Shown: positions 45,577 to 55,012, counted from the stretch's first letter. The stretch: 64,000 bases of DNA from JABFSM01 sp963762545 (GCA_963762545.1 CAVXLC010000001.1:372001-436000); one strand, 5' to 3'. Numbers and translations are program-made. Notes: generated from the letters alone by a model not told the origin.

Positions 45577-46883
45577 GCCGGCGCCTCGGCGCGGTCGGTC
45601 ACCCGGGTGACCAGGAGCGCGGCCAGGGCGAGAAACGCCCCGCCGGCGACGACCGCGGCCATCCGGTTGTTGTGCAGCAGGTGGGACATCACCCATCCAA
45701 AGCCCAGCGACGCGATGATTTCCGGAATCACGATGAAGAAGTTGAAGATCCCCATGTAGACCCCGGTCCGGCCCGGGGGAATCGAGCCGGCGAGGATCGA
45801 GTAGGGCATTGAGAGCGTGCTGGCCCACGCGATGCCGACCCCCACCATGGACAGCAGCAGCAGGGTCGGGTTGGTGATCACCGTCACCGACAGCAGCCCC
45901 GCCGCGCCGGCCAGGAGGCAGATGGCGTGGGTGCCCTTGCGGCCCCGCCGCCGGGCGATCGGCGGGAGGAAGAACGCAAAGCCGAAACAGACCGCCGAAT
46001 AGGCGCCGAAACAGATTCCGGCCCACTCCACTCCGCGCTGATACAGCGGCGAGCTGGGGTCCGGGGCGCCGAACACGTTGGTCGCCACGGCCACCGGGAA
46101 GTAGAGCCACATGCAGAAGAAGCCGAGCCAGGTGGAGATCTGCACCAGCGCCAGCTGCCGCATCGTGTCGGGCATCGCCTTGATCGCCGCGATGATCTCC
46201 CGGGCGCCGGTCCCGAGCCCCGCGCTCGCGGCCTTCTCCCGCTGGAACGCCGCCAGGTCGGCCGGCGGCTTTTCCTTGGTCGTCAGGATGGTGTACAGCA
46301 CCGCCCCGAAGAAGGCCGCCGCGCCGATGTAGAAGGACAGCCGGACGGTGACCGGGATGGTGCCCGGCGTGCCGGCCGCCACGCCGAACCAGTTGGTCAT
46401 CATCCAGGGCAACGCGGAGGCGATCACCGCGCCGAAGCCGATGAAGAAGCTCTGCATGGCGAAGCCCCGGGTCCGCTCGGACGGGGGCAGCAGGTCCGCC
46501 ACGAAGGCCCGGAACGGCTCCATCGAGATATTGATCGACGCGTCGAGGATCCAGAGCAGCCCCGCCGCCATCCAGAGGCTGCCGGAGTTCGGCATCGCGA
46601 TGAGCGCGCAGGAGCTCAGGATCGCACCGATGAGGAAGAACGGCCGGCGGCGCCCCAGCCGCGGCGACCAGGTCCGGTCGCTGAGGCGGCCGATGATCGG
46701 CTGGACCAGGAGGCCGGTGAGCGGCGCCGCGAGCCAGAGCATCGGGATCTGGTCGGGCTTGGCTCCCAGATACTCGTAGATCGCGCTCATGTTGGCCATC
46801 TGGAGGGCCCAGCCGAACTGGATGCCCAGGAACCCGAAGCTCATGTTCCAGATCGTCGAAAAGCGGGTGCTCTTCTCCGCCAT
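45573..46883 (-). CDS. MFS sugar transporter (SLC45/maltose-type)
   Basis: A 436-residue carrier with twelve predicted helices. ATG 46883 is preceded by TGGAGG. The N-terminus (FSTIWNMSFGFLGIQFGWAL and ANMSAIYEYLGA) and LTGLLVQPIIGRLSDRTWSPRLGRRRPFF form the glycoside-pentoside-hexuronide/SLC45-like signature of proton-coupled disaccharide carriers. It probably imports maltose or maltodextrins across the inner membrane. The stop overlaps the GTG of the amylase-esterase gene, so uptake and hydrolysis are translated together. A TAAGAT -10 candidate lies 39 bases upstream; the BNR gene reads the other way. Confidence 0.92.
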   Translation of the reverse strand: MAEKSTRFSTIWNMSFGFLGIQFGWALQMANMSAIYEYLGAKPDQIPMLWLAAPLTGLLVQPIIGRLSDRTWSPRLGRRRPFFLIGAILSSCALIAMPNSGSLWMAAGLLWILDASINISMEPFRAFVADLLPPSERTRGFAMQSFFIGFGAVIASALPWMMTNWFGVAAGTPGTIPVTVRLSFYIGAAAFFGAVLYTILTTKEKPPADLAAFQREKAASAGLGTGAREIIAAIKAMPDTMRQLALVQISTWLGFFCMWLYFPVAVATNVFGAPDPSSPLYQRGVEWAGICFGAYSAVCFGFAFFLPPIARRRGRKGTHAICLLAGAAGLLSVTVITNPTLLLLSMVGVGIAWASTLSMPYSILAGSIPPGRTGVYMGIFNFFIVIPEIIASLGFGWVMSHLLHNNRMAAVVAGGAFLALAALLVTRVTDRAEAPA

Positions 46884-46921
46884 GTGGCCTCCAGGCCCGG
46901 CTGCGAGGGATGCCTGCCCTA

Positions 46922-46927
46922 ATCTTA
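46922..46927 (-). promoter_or_regulatory. candidate -10 of the MFS-amylase operon
   Basis: TAAGAT on the minus strand, with about 39 bases to the ATG at 46883 and room for the TGGAGG ribosome site. No clear -35 hexamer is visible in the GC-rich upstream sequence. Confidence 0.4.
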
Positions 46928-46967
46928 GCGCGTGCCCGGCCACCCTGCCGCGCGGCCCCTCGCGCTG

Positions 46968-46973
46968 TACATT
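46968..46973 (+). promoter_or_regulatory. candidate -10 of a leaderless promoter for the BNR gene
   Basis: TACATT lies six bases before ATG 46980 and no ribosome-binding sequence fits between them. This matches the arrangement at 2426-2439. The pair with 46922 gives divergent promoters about 40 bases apart. Confidence 0.4.
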
Positions 46974-46979
46974 CTCCCC

Positions 46980-49900
46980 ATGCGCACATTCTCGATTGTC
47001 CTCGCCCTCGGCGCCTCGGCGCGCCTCGCCGCCGCCCAGACCTCGCCCGCCGACTCGTCCAGGTTCGCCGCCGTCGCCTCGGGGCTCCAGTTCCGCTCCA
47101 TCGGGCCGGCCCTCACGTCCGGCCGCGTGGCCGACATCGCCGTGGACCCCTCCAACCGGAAGATCTGGTATGTGGGCAGCGCGGCTGGCGGGCTGTGGAA
47201 GACCACCAACGGCGGCCTCAGCTTTGCGCCGGTCTTCGACGGCGAAGGCTCCTTCTCCATCGGCACCGTCGCCATCGACCCCAGGAACCCCAACGTGGTC
47301 TGGGTCGGCACCGGGGAGAACAACGCCCAGCGGGTGGTGGCCTTCGGCGACGGGGTCTACAAGTCGATCGACGGCGGAAAGAGCTGGACCAACACCGGGC
47401 TCAAGGAGTCCGAGCACATCGGCCGGATCGTGATCGATCCCCGGAATTCCGATGTGGTGTACGTCGCGGCGCAGGGACCGCTCTGGCGCAAGGGCGGCGA
47501 CCGCGGGGTCTACAAGACCACCGACGGCGGGAAGACCTGGACCCGCATGCTGCCGGGCGACGACTGGACCGGCGCCAACGACATCCAGCTCGACCCGCGC
47601 AATCCCGACGTCCTGATCGCCACGATGTGGCAGCGGCAGCGGCGCACCTGCTGCTTCATCGCCGGCGGGCCGGGGTCCGGCGTATTCCGCTCGACCGACG
47701 GCGGCAAGACCTGGAACAAGTCGCAGTCCGGTTTTCCCTCGGAGGACCTGGGCCGGATCGGACTCTCGGTCTCTCCAGCCAATCCGAGCGTGGTGTACGC
47801 CGTCGCCGACGCGGCCCAGGGCAAGGGCGGGACCTTTCGTTCCCGGGACGGCGGCGCTTCCTGGGAAAAGATGAGCAGCTACCAGTCGGGCGGGAATTAC
47901 TACAACAAGCTCTTCGCCGATCCGAAGAACGTGGACCGGGTCTACGCCGTGGACGTCATTCTGCAGGTGAGCGAGGACGCCGGGAAGACTTTCCACCGGG
48001 TGGGTGAAGCGCTCAAGCACGTCGACAACCACGTGGTCTGGATCGACCCCGACGACACCGACCACCTGATCGTCGGCTGCGACGGCGGAGTGTACGAGAC
48101 GGTGGACCGGGGCCGGACCTGGCGCTTCATGGCCAATCTCCCGATCACCCAGTATTACCGGGTGGCCACCGACAACTCGGCCCCCTTCTACCGGGTCTAC
48201 GGCGGCGCCCAGGACAACTTCTCGGTGGGCGGGCCCAGCCGCACCCGCACCAACAACGGCATCCGCAACGCCGACTGGTTCATCACCAGCGGCGGCGACG
48301 GGTTCGGCAGCGTGGTGGATCCCGAGGATCCCAACACCGTCTACGCCCAGTCGCAGTTCGGCAACCTGAGCCGGTTCAACCTGCGCACCGGCGACGTGAT
48401 GGGGATCCAGCCCGAGGACGCCGCCAACGGCGCCGGCTTCCGCTGGAACTGGGATTCCCCGCTGCTGGTGAGCCCCCATTCCCACACCCGGATCTACTTC
48501 GCCAACAACCGGGTCATGCGGAGCGACGACCGGGGCGACAGCTGGCGCGCAGTAAGTCCCGACCTGACCCGCCAGATCGACCGCAACTCCCTCAAGATGA
48601 TGGACCGGCTCTGGGGTCCCGACGCAGTCGGCCGGAATTCCTCGACCACGCTGTACGGCACCATCTTCGCGCTGGCGGAATCTCCTCTCAAGGAAGGGCT
48701 GCTGTTCGCGGGGACCGACGACGGCCGGATCCAGGTCAGCGAGAACGGCGGCGACAGCTGGCGGGCGATCGATCACTTCCCGGGGGTCCCGGACACGACC
48801 TTCGTGGCGCGCGTGGTCCCGTCCCAGCACGACCCCAACACCGTCTACGCCGCGTTCAACAACCACTGGACCGGCGACTTCAAGCCCTACCTGCTCAAGA
48901 GCACCGACCTGGGACGGACCTGGACCAGTATCGCCGGCGACCTGCCGGCCCGCGGCGACGTCTGGGCGATCGCCGAGGACTACGTCGACCGGAATCTGCT
49001 GTTCGCGGGCACCGAGTTCGGGGCCTACGTCACCCGTGACGGCGGCACCCACTGGGTCAAGCTCGGCGGCCTGCCCACCATCCAGGTGCGCGATATCGCG
49101 ATCCAGAAGCGGGCCAACGACCTGGTGCTCGCCACGTTCGGCCGGGGGTTCTACGTCCTGGACGATTACGCCGCCCTGCGGGAGTGGCGCCCCGAGTACG
49201 CCGCGCAACCCGCCCGGCTGTTCGCCTCCCGCCCGGCCTACCTCTATGCCGAATCGAGCCCGCTGGGGCTGCCGGGCGGATCGTTCCAGGGGCACGGCCA
49301 GTATCGCGCCGAGAATCCGCCCTATGGGGCGCTGATCACCTACTATCTCAAGGACGGCTTCAAGTCGCAGAAGGCCCGCCGCCGCGAGGCGGATGCCGCC
49401 GCCGAGAAGAAAAACGTCGATTCGCCGTTCCCGCCGTGGGACTCGCTCAAGGTGGAAGATCGCGAAGAGGATCCCGCCGTCGTGGTGACCGTCAGCGATT
49501 CGGCCGGGCGTATGGTGCGCCGGTTCACCGCCCCGGCGACCGCCGGGATCCACCGGGTGGCCTGGGACCTCCGGCTCCAGCCCACCGATCCCGTCAACGG
49601 GCCGCCGTTCCAGCCGGACCCTGATTTCCCATTCGGGTCAGGACCGGTCGCGCCCTTCGCCGTGCCGGGCACCTACCAGGTGGCGCTCTGGTCCAGGGTC
49701 GGCGGCGCCTTCCGCCCCCTGGGCGATCCGGTCAAGGTTTCGGTGATTCCGGCCGATCCGCCGGAGGCGCGGGCGGGCGGCCGCACCATCGCGACGCTGA
49801 CCGAACAGATCCGGACCGCGGAGTTGGAGCGGGCCGTGCTGGGCACCGCGGCGCTGATCGACGAGACCGCGGGCCGGGTGGGCTTCCTCAAGCGGGCCAT

Positions 49901-50258
49901 CGACGAGACCCCGGCGGCGGACACGTCGCTCGCCCGACGGGTCCGGGACATCGAGCGGCGGCTCCAGGATGCCCGGGAGCTGCTCAACGGCGATCCGACC
50001 CGGGCCCGGCGCAACGAAGCCTCACCGCCCAGCCTGCTGGGGCGGCTGCAGAGCGCCATCGGCAACGGCTGGAGCGGCACGCTGGAGGCGCCGACGGCCG
50101 CGCAGCAGGCCCAGATCGACATCGTTCGGGGAGAATTCGGGCGGGTCCTGGATCAGATGCGCCAGCTCATCGAGGTGGACCTGAAGGCGCTGGAGGCCGC
50201 CGCGGAGCAGGCTGGTGTGCCGTGGACCCCGGGCCGGATGCCGAAGGCGCCGCTGTAG
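46980..50258 (+). CDS. secreted BNR/sortilin-like repeat protein (putative glycosyl hydrolase)
   Basis: A 1092-residue exported protein with a signal peptide (TFSIVLALGASARLAAAQ). It consists of BNR/Asp-box repeats, with the S-x-D-x-G-x-x-W pattern repeated many times (KTTNGGLSF, KSIDGGKSWTN, KTTDGGKTWTR, RSTDGGKTWNK, RSRDGGASWEK, ENGGDSWRA, KSTDLGRTWTS). These make two seven- or ten-bladed propellers like sortilin/Vps10. After about residue 780 comes a C-terminal Ig-like domain (TVSDSAGRMVRRFTAPATAG) and a helical end. Such proteins are common and numerous in related phyla; databases often call them glycosyl hydrolases, but no catalytic residues are known. Role: probably periplasmic or surface binding. 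Confidence 0.85.
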   Translation: MRTFSIVLALGASARLAAAQTSPADSSRFAAVASGLQFRSIGPALTSGRVADIAVDPSNRKIWYVGSAAGGLWKTTNGGLSFAPVFDGEGSFSIGTVAIDPRNPNVVWVGTGENNAQRVVAFGDGVYKSIDGGKSWTNTGLKESEHIGRIVIDPRNSDVVYVAAQGPLWRKGGDRGVYKTTDGGKTWTRMLPGDDWTGANDIQLDPRNPDVLIATMWQRQRRTCCFIAGGPGSGVFRSTDGGKTWNKSQSGFPSEDLGRIGLSVSPANPSVVYAVADAAQGKGGTFRSRDGGASWEKMSSYQSGGNYYNKLFADPKNVDRVYAVDVILQVSEDAGKTFHRVGEALKHVDNHVVWIDPDDTDHLIVGCDGGVYETVDRGRTWRFMANLPITQYYRVATDNSAPFYRVYGGAQDNFSVGGPSRTRTNNGIRNADWFITSGGDGFGSVVDPEDPNTVYAQSQFGNLSRFNLRTGDVMGIQPEDAANGAGFRWNWDSPLLVSPHSHTRIYFANNRVMRSDDRGDSWRAVSPDLTRQIDRNSLKMMDRLWGPDAVGRNSSTTLYGTIFALAESPLKEGLLFAGTDDGRIQVSENGGDSWRAIDHFPGVPDTTFVARVVPSQHDPNTVYAAFNNHWTGDFKPYLLKSTDLGRTWTSIAGDLPARGDVWAIAEDYVDRNLLFAGTEFGAYVTRDGGTHWVKLGGLPTIQVRDIAIQKRANDLVLATFGRGFYVLDDYAALREWRPEYAAQPARLFASRPAYLYAESSPLGLPGGSFQGHGQYRAENPPYGALITYYLKDGFKSQKARRREADAAAEKKNVDSPFPPWDSLKVEDREEDPAVVVTVSDSAGRMVRRFTAPATAGIHRVAWDLRLQPTDPVNGPPFQPDPDFPFGSGPVAPFAVPGTYQVALWSRVGGAFRPLGDPVKVSVIPADPPEARAGGRTIATLTEQIRTAELERAVLGTAALIDETAGRVGFLKRAIDETPAADTSLARRVRDIERRLQDARELLNGDPTRARRNEASPPSLLGRLQSAIGNGWSGTLEAPTAAQQAQIDIVRGEFGRVLDQMRQLIEVDLKALEAAAEQAGVPWTPGRMPKAPL

Positions 50259-50299
50259 CGCTCAGCCCGGATTGTCGCACCGGGCCGCGCCTTGCCATT

Positions 50300-50613
50300 C
50301 CGCCCACCGCGCGCGGCCCGACGGTTCGGGCCCTCATGACCCTCGCCGGCGCGCCGGCCGGGCACGAGCTGCGGGGCCCCAACATGATTCTGGTGCTGGT
50401 ATCGGAAGCTTCGGACGGCTGCCAGTTGGCCTATGGCTGTCCGAGTTGGACGACCAGTTCAGCAGCAACACCGTGATCGTGGCGATCACCCAGACCGGCG
50501 GCCCCCTGCCGGCGGCAGAGGGCCCGTTCCGGATCGCGATCGGCGGCGGCGGAGAGCACCGGGCCCGGTGGCTGCGCAACCTGGTGCGGCTCCGCCCGGT
50601 TCGCGTGTCATAG
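50300..50613 (+). pseudogene. C-terminal fragment of a molybdopterin-oxidoreductase-like protein, frameshifted
   Basis: Two frames together read as the second half of the small sulfite-oxidase-like molybdopterin-binding proteins. The first is VRALMTLAGAPAGHELRGPN followed by VSEASDGCQLAYG; the second, after a one-base loss at about 50435-50437, is LSELDDQFSSNTVIVAITQT, then GGPLPAAEGPFRIAIGGG and RARWLRNLVRLRPVRVS to the stop at 50613. The family landmarks RGP, DGY-like DGC, ELD, PLPAAEGPFR and RARWLR are all in order. No signal peptide or N-terminal half is present upstream. It is a relic. Its end overlaps the convergent Ig-repeat gene by six bases. Confidence 0.6.
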
Positions 50614-53127
50614 CGGCGCGTGCGCTCCGCTCCCCACCTTCAGAAAGGCGGGCGGCGCCAGGTTGAAGTAGTTCGGCGCGGCATCGACCTTCAACACGTA
50701 GGAACCGGTCTGCCCCGGGAGCACCGACGTCACCTCGATGGTGTAGTTGGCGTTGATCGCCCCCGGGTTGGTGAAGACCAGGGTGGCTCCCTGGGTAACG
50801 GTGCCGTCGGCCGTCACGAGCACCGATGCCGGCACTCCAGATGGGACCAGGCCATCCATGATCCGTATCCGGGGCGCAAACGTTCCCGGTGCCGGGGTCG
50901 CGGAAACCGTGAGCGTCTGGTTGCCTCCAATCACGACCTCGAACCGGTTCGACAAAGTGCCCGCGGAAATGCCCGGGCAGTCGGTACTCGCGAGGGTGAG
51001 AGTGGTATTCACCCCGCTGAGCACCCCGCGAAAGGGGCACCCCGTGACGTTGGGAGATGCGACCGGGTTGACCGTGATGCTGTAGGTCGGGGCCCCGGAA
51101 ATCGGGAACGCGACGATGTCGAGCGGATGGGCCCCCATGAGGAAGATCGGCGTTGTGCCTCCGGTCGGGACTCCGGCATCCACACGGCCGCTGGAAGATT
51201 CAGGATCCTTGATGAGCAGGCTCACGAAATCGGACGACGCCACCGTGAGACTGATTGTCTGCTGAGAGGCCGAGGTAAACCGGTATCGGTGCAGCGGGCC
51301 GAACGGCACGTTGCAGTCGGTGGCCGGCGCGAAGGTGCGGGGACCAACCGTCACACCCAGGAACAGGGGAGTCTGGGCGCAGGCGGGACCATAGGCCGCG
51401 CCCTGCATCCGCACGTTGCTGAACGCGGTGACCCCGTGAGTGACGACATACCAGACCCCGGGAGTCGCGGCCGCGCCGGTGAAGACGCAGCGCTGCACCG
51501 GCCCGCTGGGGTTCAGCGGACAATTGGCGTGATCCGCCAGGGTCGGGAAGTCACCACCCTGCCGGACGTACAGCGTCACGTCGCCGGGACCGCCGTAGGT
51601 ATCGAACGAGAGATCATTGGTTCCGGCCGGAACCACGAACCGGATGTAGGCGTCCGACCCCGCGGCGCCGGAGAATTGTCCCAGCTCGCCGAGCCCGTTT
51701 GGCGCGGTGTTCACCAGCAGATTGGTCAGCGTCAGGGTACCGCTGGTCGCCGGGACATAACCCGGAGCGGCAAACCGCAGAGTATGGTTCCCGGTCCCCA
51801 GGATGTTCAGGTCGTGGAACTGGGCCCGCCCGTTGGCGTCGGTCAGCATCGTGAGGCTCGCCCCGGGGGCGGCGGGGGCGGCCGGTGTGGGTGCCACGAA
51901 CAGGCCCACCGCCAGCTCCCCGGTTCCGCTGGCGAGCGACACGGTGACCGCCACCCCGGCCTGGTGCACCTCGTTGCCCAGCCCGTCGGCGAGCTGAATC
52001 ATCGGCTGCTGGAAGAACTCGATGTTGCTCCGGGGATTCGCCGAGGGCGCGGTGGCGATGAGGAGCTGGGGCGGCGGAATCACCGTGATGTTGCCCGACG
52101 CGGTGCTGCGGGGCTGGCCTCCGAGCGTGGCCGCGAAACCGACCGTGACGGTCACCTGCCCCGCCCCGCCGGTCACGCCGAGTCCGGCAAAGGTCGCCAC
52201 CCCGGCGGCATCGGTGGTTGCCGTCGCGGTGCCGGACACGGATCCCGGCCCGGTGGCGACCGATGCGGTGACCACCACACCCGCCTGGGCCACGTTGTTT
52301 CCCGCCGCGTCCTGGAGCTGCACCGCGGGCTGCTGCCCGAGCGCCACGCCGCCGACGGCGCTGTTGGAAGGCTGGGTCGTGACCGTGAGCTGGGCCGCCG
52401 CGCCGGCGGCGAGGGCAATGCTGCCCGAGCTGACGGTCGCGGAGGAGCCGTTGAGGGTCGCGGTGAATGACAAGGTGCGGTTCCCGATGACCCCGCTCAC
52501 CACGAGATCGGTGAAGACCGCCGCGCCGCTCGCGTTGGTGTTCACCGTCACCGTCCCGCCCAGGATCCCGCCTCCGCTGGCGATCGCGGCGGTCACGGCC
52601 ACGCCGGCCTGGGGCACGTTGTTGCCACCGGCGTCCTTGAGCTGCACGGTGGGCTGCTGCGCCAGCGCCGCGCCGCTCTGGGCCGCCGCCGACGGCTGGG
52701 TCGAGAGCGCGAGCTGGCTCGGCGGGGGCTGGGTGGCGGTGAGGGTGAAATCGAGGAATTCGGTGGAGGATACCGACCCCCGCAGCGTCTGGGCCCCCAG
52801 CGCGGGACCAAGCGTCCAGGTGGCGCTGACGCTCCCGTCGGCGCCGCTGGTGACCGTGGCGGACCCCGCGCCGTTCACGGTGCCGCCTCCGGCCGTGACG
52901 GTGAGGGTCACCGCCTTGCCGGCCACCGGCGTGGTGCCGCCTCCGCTCTCCTTATGCAGGACCTTGACGGCGATGGGCAGGACGCTGCCGGCGGCGGCGC
53001 TGGTGGGCGGGGCAACGCTCGCCTGGACCAGGAATCCGAGGTCGGGGCCCGCGGTGTCTCCGCCTCCGCCGCAGGCGGTGGCCGAAATCAGCAGGAGTAC
53101 GGCTCCGAGGAAACGGATGTTCGGCAT
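50608..53127 (-). CDS. Ig-repeat and PPC-domain surface lipoprotein
   Basis: An 839-residue lipoprotein (lipobox SATAC) from ATG 53127, with GGAG upstream. After an N-terminal Ig-like domain there are about three tandem bacterial Ig-like modules of roughly 105 residues, from about 137 to 450; each carries a TQPS start, QQPxVQLxDAxGNxVxQAGV and a TDAAGVATF-like turn. DNA at about 52078-52719 encodes the two most alike copies. The C-terminal half holds pre-peptidase (PPC-like) beta domains (YIRFVVPAGTNDLSFDTYGG, GDVTLYVRQGG). Cysteine pairs occur there. It probably serves as a surface stalk or adhesin. No enzyme domain is present. Confidence 0.78.
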   Translation of the reverse strand: MPNIRFLGAVLLLISATACGGGGDTAGPDLGFLVQASVAPPTSAAAGSVLPIAVKVLHKESGGGTTPVAGKAVTLTVTAGGGTVNGAGSATVTSGADGSVSATWTLGPALGAQTLRGSVSSTEFLDFTLTATQPPPSQLALSTQPSAAAQSGAALAQQPTVQLKDAGGNNVPQAGVAVTAAIASGGGILGGTVTVNTNASGAAVFTDLVVSGVIGNRTLSFTATLNGSSATVSSGSIALAAGAAAQLTVTTQPSNSAVGGVALGQQPAVQLQDAAGNNVAQAGVVVTASVATGPGSVSGTATATTDAAGVATFAGLGVTGGAGQVTVTVGFAATLGGQPRSTASGNITVIPPPQLLIATAPSANPRSNIEFFQQPMIQLADGLGNEVHQAGVAVTVSLASGTGELAVGLFVAPTPAAPAAPGASLTMLTDANGRAQFHDLNILGTGNHTLRFAAPGYVPATSGTLTLTNLLVNTAPNGLGELGQFSGAAGSDAYIRFVVPAGTNDLSFDTYGGPGDVTLYVRQGGDFPTLADHANCPLNPSGPVQRCVFTGAAATPGVWYVVTHGVTAFSNVRMQGAAYGPACAQTPLFLGVTVGPRTFAPATDCNVPFGPLHRYRFTSASQQTISLTVASSDFVSLLIKDPESSSGRVDAGVPTGGTTPIFLMGAHPLDIVAFPISGAPTYSITVNPVASPNVTGCPFRGVLSGVNTTLTLASTDCPGISAGTLSNRFEVVIGGNQTLTVSATPAPGTFAPRIRIMDGLVPSGVPASVLVTADGTVTQGATLVFTNPGAINANYTIEVTSVLPGQTGSYVLKVDAAPNYFNLAPPAFLKVGSGAHAPL

Positions 53128-53440
53128 GGTCCAGCTCCGGTAGGGGAAGCCGGTCCCCTTCCGGGGTCCGGGTGTTTCCCCTGAAGGCGGAAAATCCGGC
53201 CGAATCGGGTCATTCGACCTGGAACCCCGCCTGGCCCTCGGCTCAAGAGCAACCCGGCTCGCTCGAGGCCGAGGAGGCCTTCGCGGCTATGCCTACGACC
53301 AGCTGAAGCGTCAGGAGGCGTTCGACCTCCCGCGCACGGCGGAGCAAGTTACCAGCGGCCTCAGGTAGCGAACTTGACGCGGTCGGTCCGGGGGAGTTCC
53401 TTGGGGTGAGCCACCTTCCCCCACCAGGGGTCCCTCGCCA
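53128..53440. other. non-coding stretch before the Kdp sensor genes
   Basis: 313 bases with no supported gene. TTGACG at about 53373-53378 could be a -35 for the sensor genes, but no good -10 sits 17 bases later. Nothing else recognisable. Confidence 0.35.
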
Positions 53441-54292
53441 TTGAATACGACGCAGCCGGCGTCTTCCCGGTCTCTCCTCGCTTTCCTGGAAAACGAGTAT
53501 GTGCGGGCCGCCGGGGCGGTGGTTCTGGCCACGGCGATCGGGCTCGTGGTGCGGAGCCGGTTGCAGCCCATCGACGTGGCCATGCTCTACCTGCTGGCCG
53601 TCGTTTTCGTCGCCTCGCGTTTCAGCCGGGGCCCCGCGGTGCTTGCCGGTGTCGCAACGGTCGCGCTCTTCGATTTCCTCTTCGTGCCCCCGTATTACAC
53701 CTACTCGGTGCTGGACCGGAGCTACGTGGTGAGCTTTGGCGTCATGTTTGCGATCGCGCTGCTCATGGGTCAGCTGACCGGCCGGATCCGGGAACAGGCC
53801 CAGGATGCCGCCGAGCGGGAGCGCCAGACCAACGCGCTGTATCAGATGACCCGCGAGCTGGCGGTCGCGCCCGACAGCCGGGCCCAGATTTCCATTGCGG
53901 CGGAGCACATCGGACGGGCCGTCGGCGGGGAGGCGACGGTGCTCTTGCTCGACCGCCTGCCGAAGAACGCCGGATCACCTGAATGGCCCACGGAGGGACC
54001 GCTGGTCAGCCTCGACGTGAGGATGGCGGCCACCTGGGCGGTCGAGCATCGCGAAGCGGCAGGATGGAGCGCCGTGCATGGCGCCGGCGCCGAAGCGCTG
54101 GTGGTTCCGCTCAAGAGCCCGACCCGGATCGTGGGAATTGCGGTGGCCCGGCCCGAGGCCCTCGAACGCCGGCTGTCCGAGACCCAGCTCCGGACGGTCG
54201 AGGCACTCGCGGAACAAGCCGCGATCGCGCTCGAGCGCGGCGCGGGAATGGGGCGCGGGATGCCTCGGTCGCTCGACGAAACGAGCGTCTAG
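53441..54292 (+). CDS. DUF4118-GAF membrane sensor without kinase domain (KdpD-like)
   Basis: A 283-residue protein resembling the middle of KdpD. Four closely packed helices (VVLATAIGLVVRSRLQP, VAMLYLLAVVFVASRFS, VLAGVATVALFDFLFVPPYY, SFGVMFAIALLMGQLTGRI) form the DUF4118 domain, with the conserved FDFLFVPPYYTYSVLD. A coiled segment (RIREQAQDAAERERQTNALYQ) and a GAF domain (YQMTRELAVAPDSRAQIS to EALAEQAAIALERG) follow. It stops exactly where the HisKA domain begins in intact KdpD, so there is no phosphorylatable His and no ATPase domain. I take TTG 53441, the only start before the first helix. It may partner the kinase encoded two genes on; truncation of a duplicate is the alternative. Confidence 0.75.
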   Translation: MNTTQPASSRSLLAFLENEYVRAAGAVVLATAIGLVVRSRLQPIDVAMLYLLAVVFVASRFSRGPAVLAGVATVALFDFLFVPPYYTYSVLDRSYVVSFGVMFAIALLMGQLTGRIREQAQDAAERERQTNALYQMTRELAVAPDSRAQISIAAEHIGRAVGGEATVLLLDRLPKNAGSPEWPTEGPLVSLDVRMAATWAVEHREAAGWSAVHGAGAEALVVPLKSPTRIVGIAVARPEALERRLSETQLRTVEALAEQAAIALERGAGMGRGMPRSLDETSV

Positions 54293-54298
54293 CGCCGG

Positions 54299-55012
54299 AT
54301 GCCAGGTCCTACCCTGCTGGTCATCGATGATGAGGCCCAGATCCGCCGAGTAGTCCGGAACGCCTTCAAGGACGCGGGCGCGCGAATTCTGGAGGCGGCC
54401 ACCGCCTCCCAGGGCATCGATCTCGCGGCGTCGGAACGCCCCGATCTCATCGTGCTGGATCTGGGCCTGCCGGACATGCCCGGCGTCGATGTATGTCGCG
54501 AGATCCGGCGCTGGTCGGTCGCTCCGATTCTGGTTCTCTCCGCCCGCCACTCCGATGAAGAAAAGGTCCGGCTGCTGGACGCCGGCGCCGACGACTACGT
54601 CACCAAGCCATTCAGCACCTCGGAGCTTCAGGCGCGGTCCCGGGCCCTGCTGCGCCGGGCCCAGGGTCGCGGCCCGGCCGGCGAGTCCCGCATCGAGATC
54701 GGCGGGCTGATACTCGATCTCACCGCCCGGAGCCTGACGGTAGACGAAAACCCGGTGCACCTGACTCCGATCGAGTGGGATCTGCTGCGGGAGATGATGG
54801 TCAACGCCGGCCGCACCCTGACCCACCAGCATCTGTTCGGTCAGGTCTGGCGCGGCCGCCAGTTCGGCAACGCCCAGCAGTATCTCCGGGTGTACGTGGC
54901 CCACCTGCGCCGGAAGATCGAGGCCGATTCGCTTCGGCCCCGGTATATCCACACCGAGCCGGGCGTTGGATATCGCTTTGCGACCGCGGCGGAGTTCGCC
55001 GCGCAGGACTAG
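54299..55012 (+). CDS. kdpE: KdpE-like response regulator (OmpR/PhoB type)
   Basis: A 237-residue regulator. The receiver domain (LLVIDDEAQIRRVVRNAF) has the phospho-acceptor Asp54 in IVLDLGLPDMPG, Ser/Thr at VLSAR and Lys in YVTKPFS. The C-terminal winged helix carries HLTPIEWDLLREMMVNAG and RVYVAHLRRKIEAD with PRYIHTEPGVGYRF, matching KdpE closely. When phosphorylated it should activate the kdpFABC promoter about 1.6 kb downstream. It starts 6 bases after the DUF4118-GAF gene and ends 1 base before the kinase GTG, so all three are one transcript. Confidence 0.9.
   Translation: MPGPTLLVIDDEAQIRRVVRNAFKDAGARILEAATASQGIDLAASERPDLIVLDLGLPDMPGVDVCREIRRWSVAPILVLSARHSDEEKVRLLDAGADDYVTKPFSTSELQARSRALLRRAQGRGPAGESRIEIGGLILDLTARSLTVDENPVHLTPIEWDLLREMMVNAGRTLTHQHLFGQVWRGRQFGNAQQYLRVYVAHLRRKIEADSLRPRYIHTEPGVGYRFATAAEFAAQD

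Noticed and set aside
46884..49553. Long upstream extension of the MFS frame on the minus strand
   Set aside because: It is antisense to the BNR repeat gene; the carrier starts at 46883 behind a TGGAGG site.
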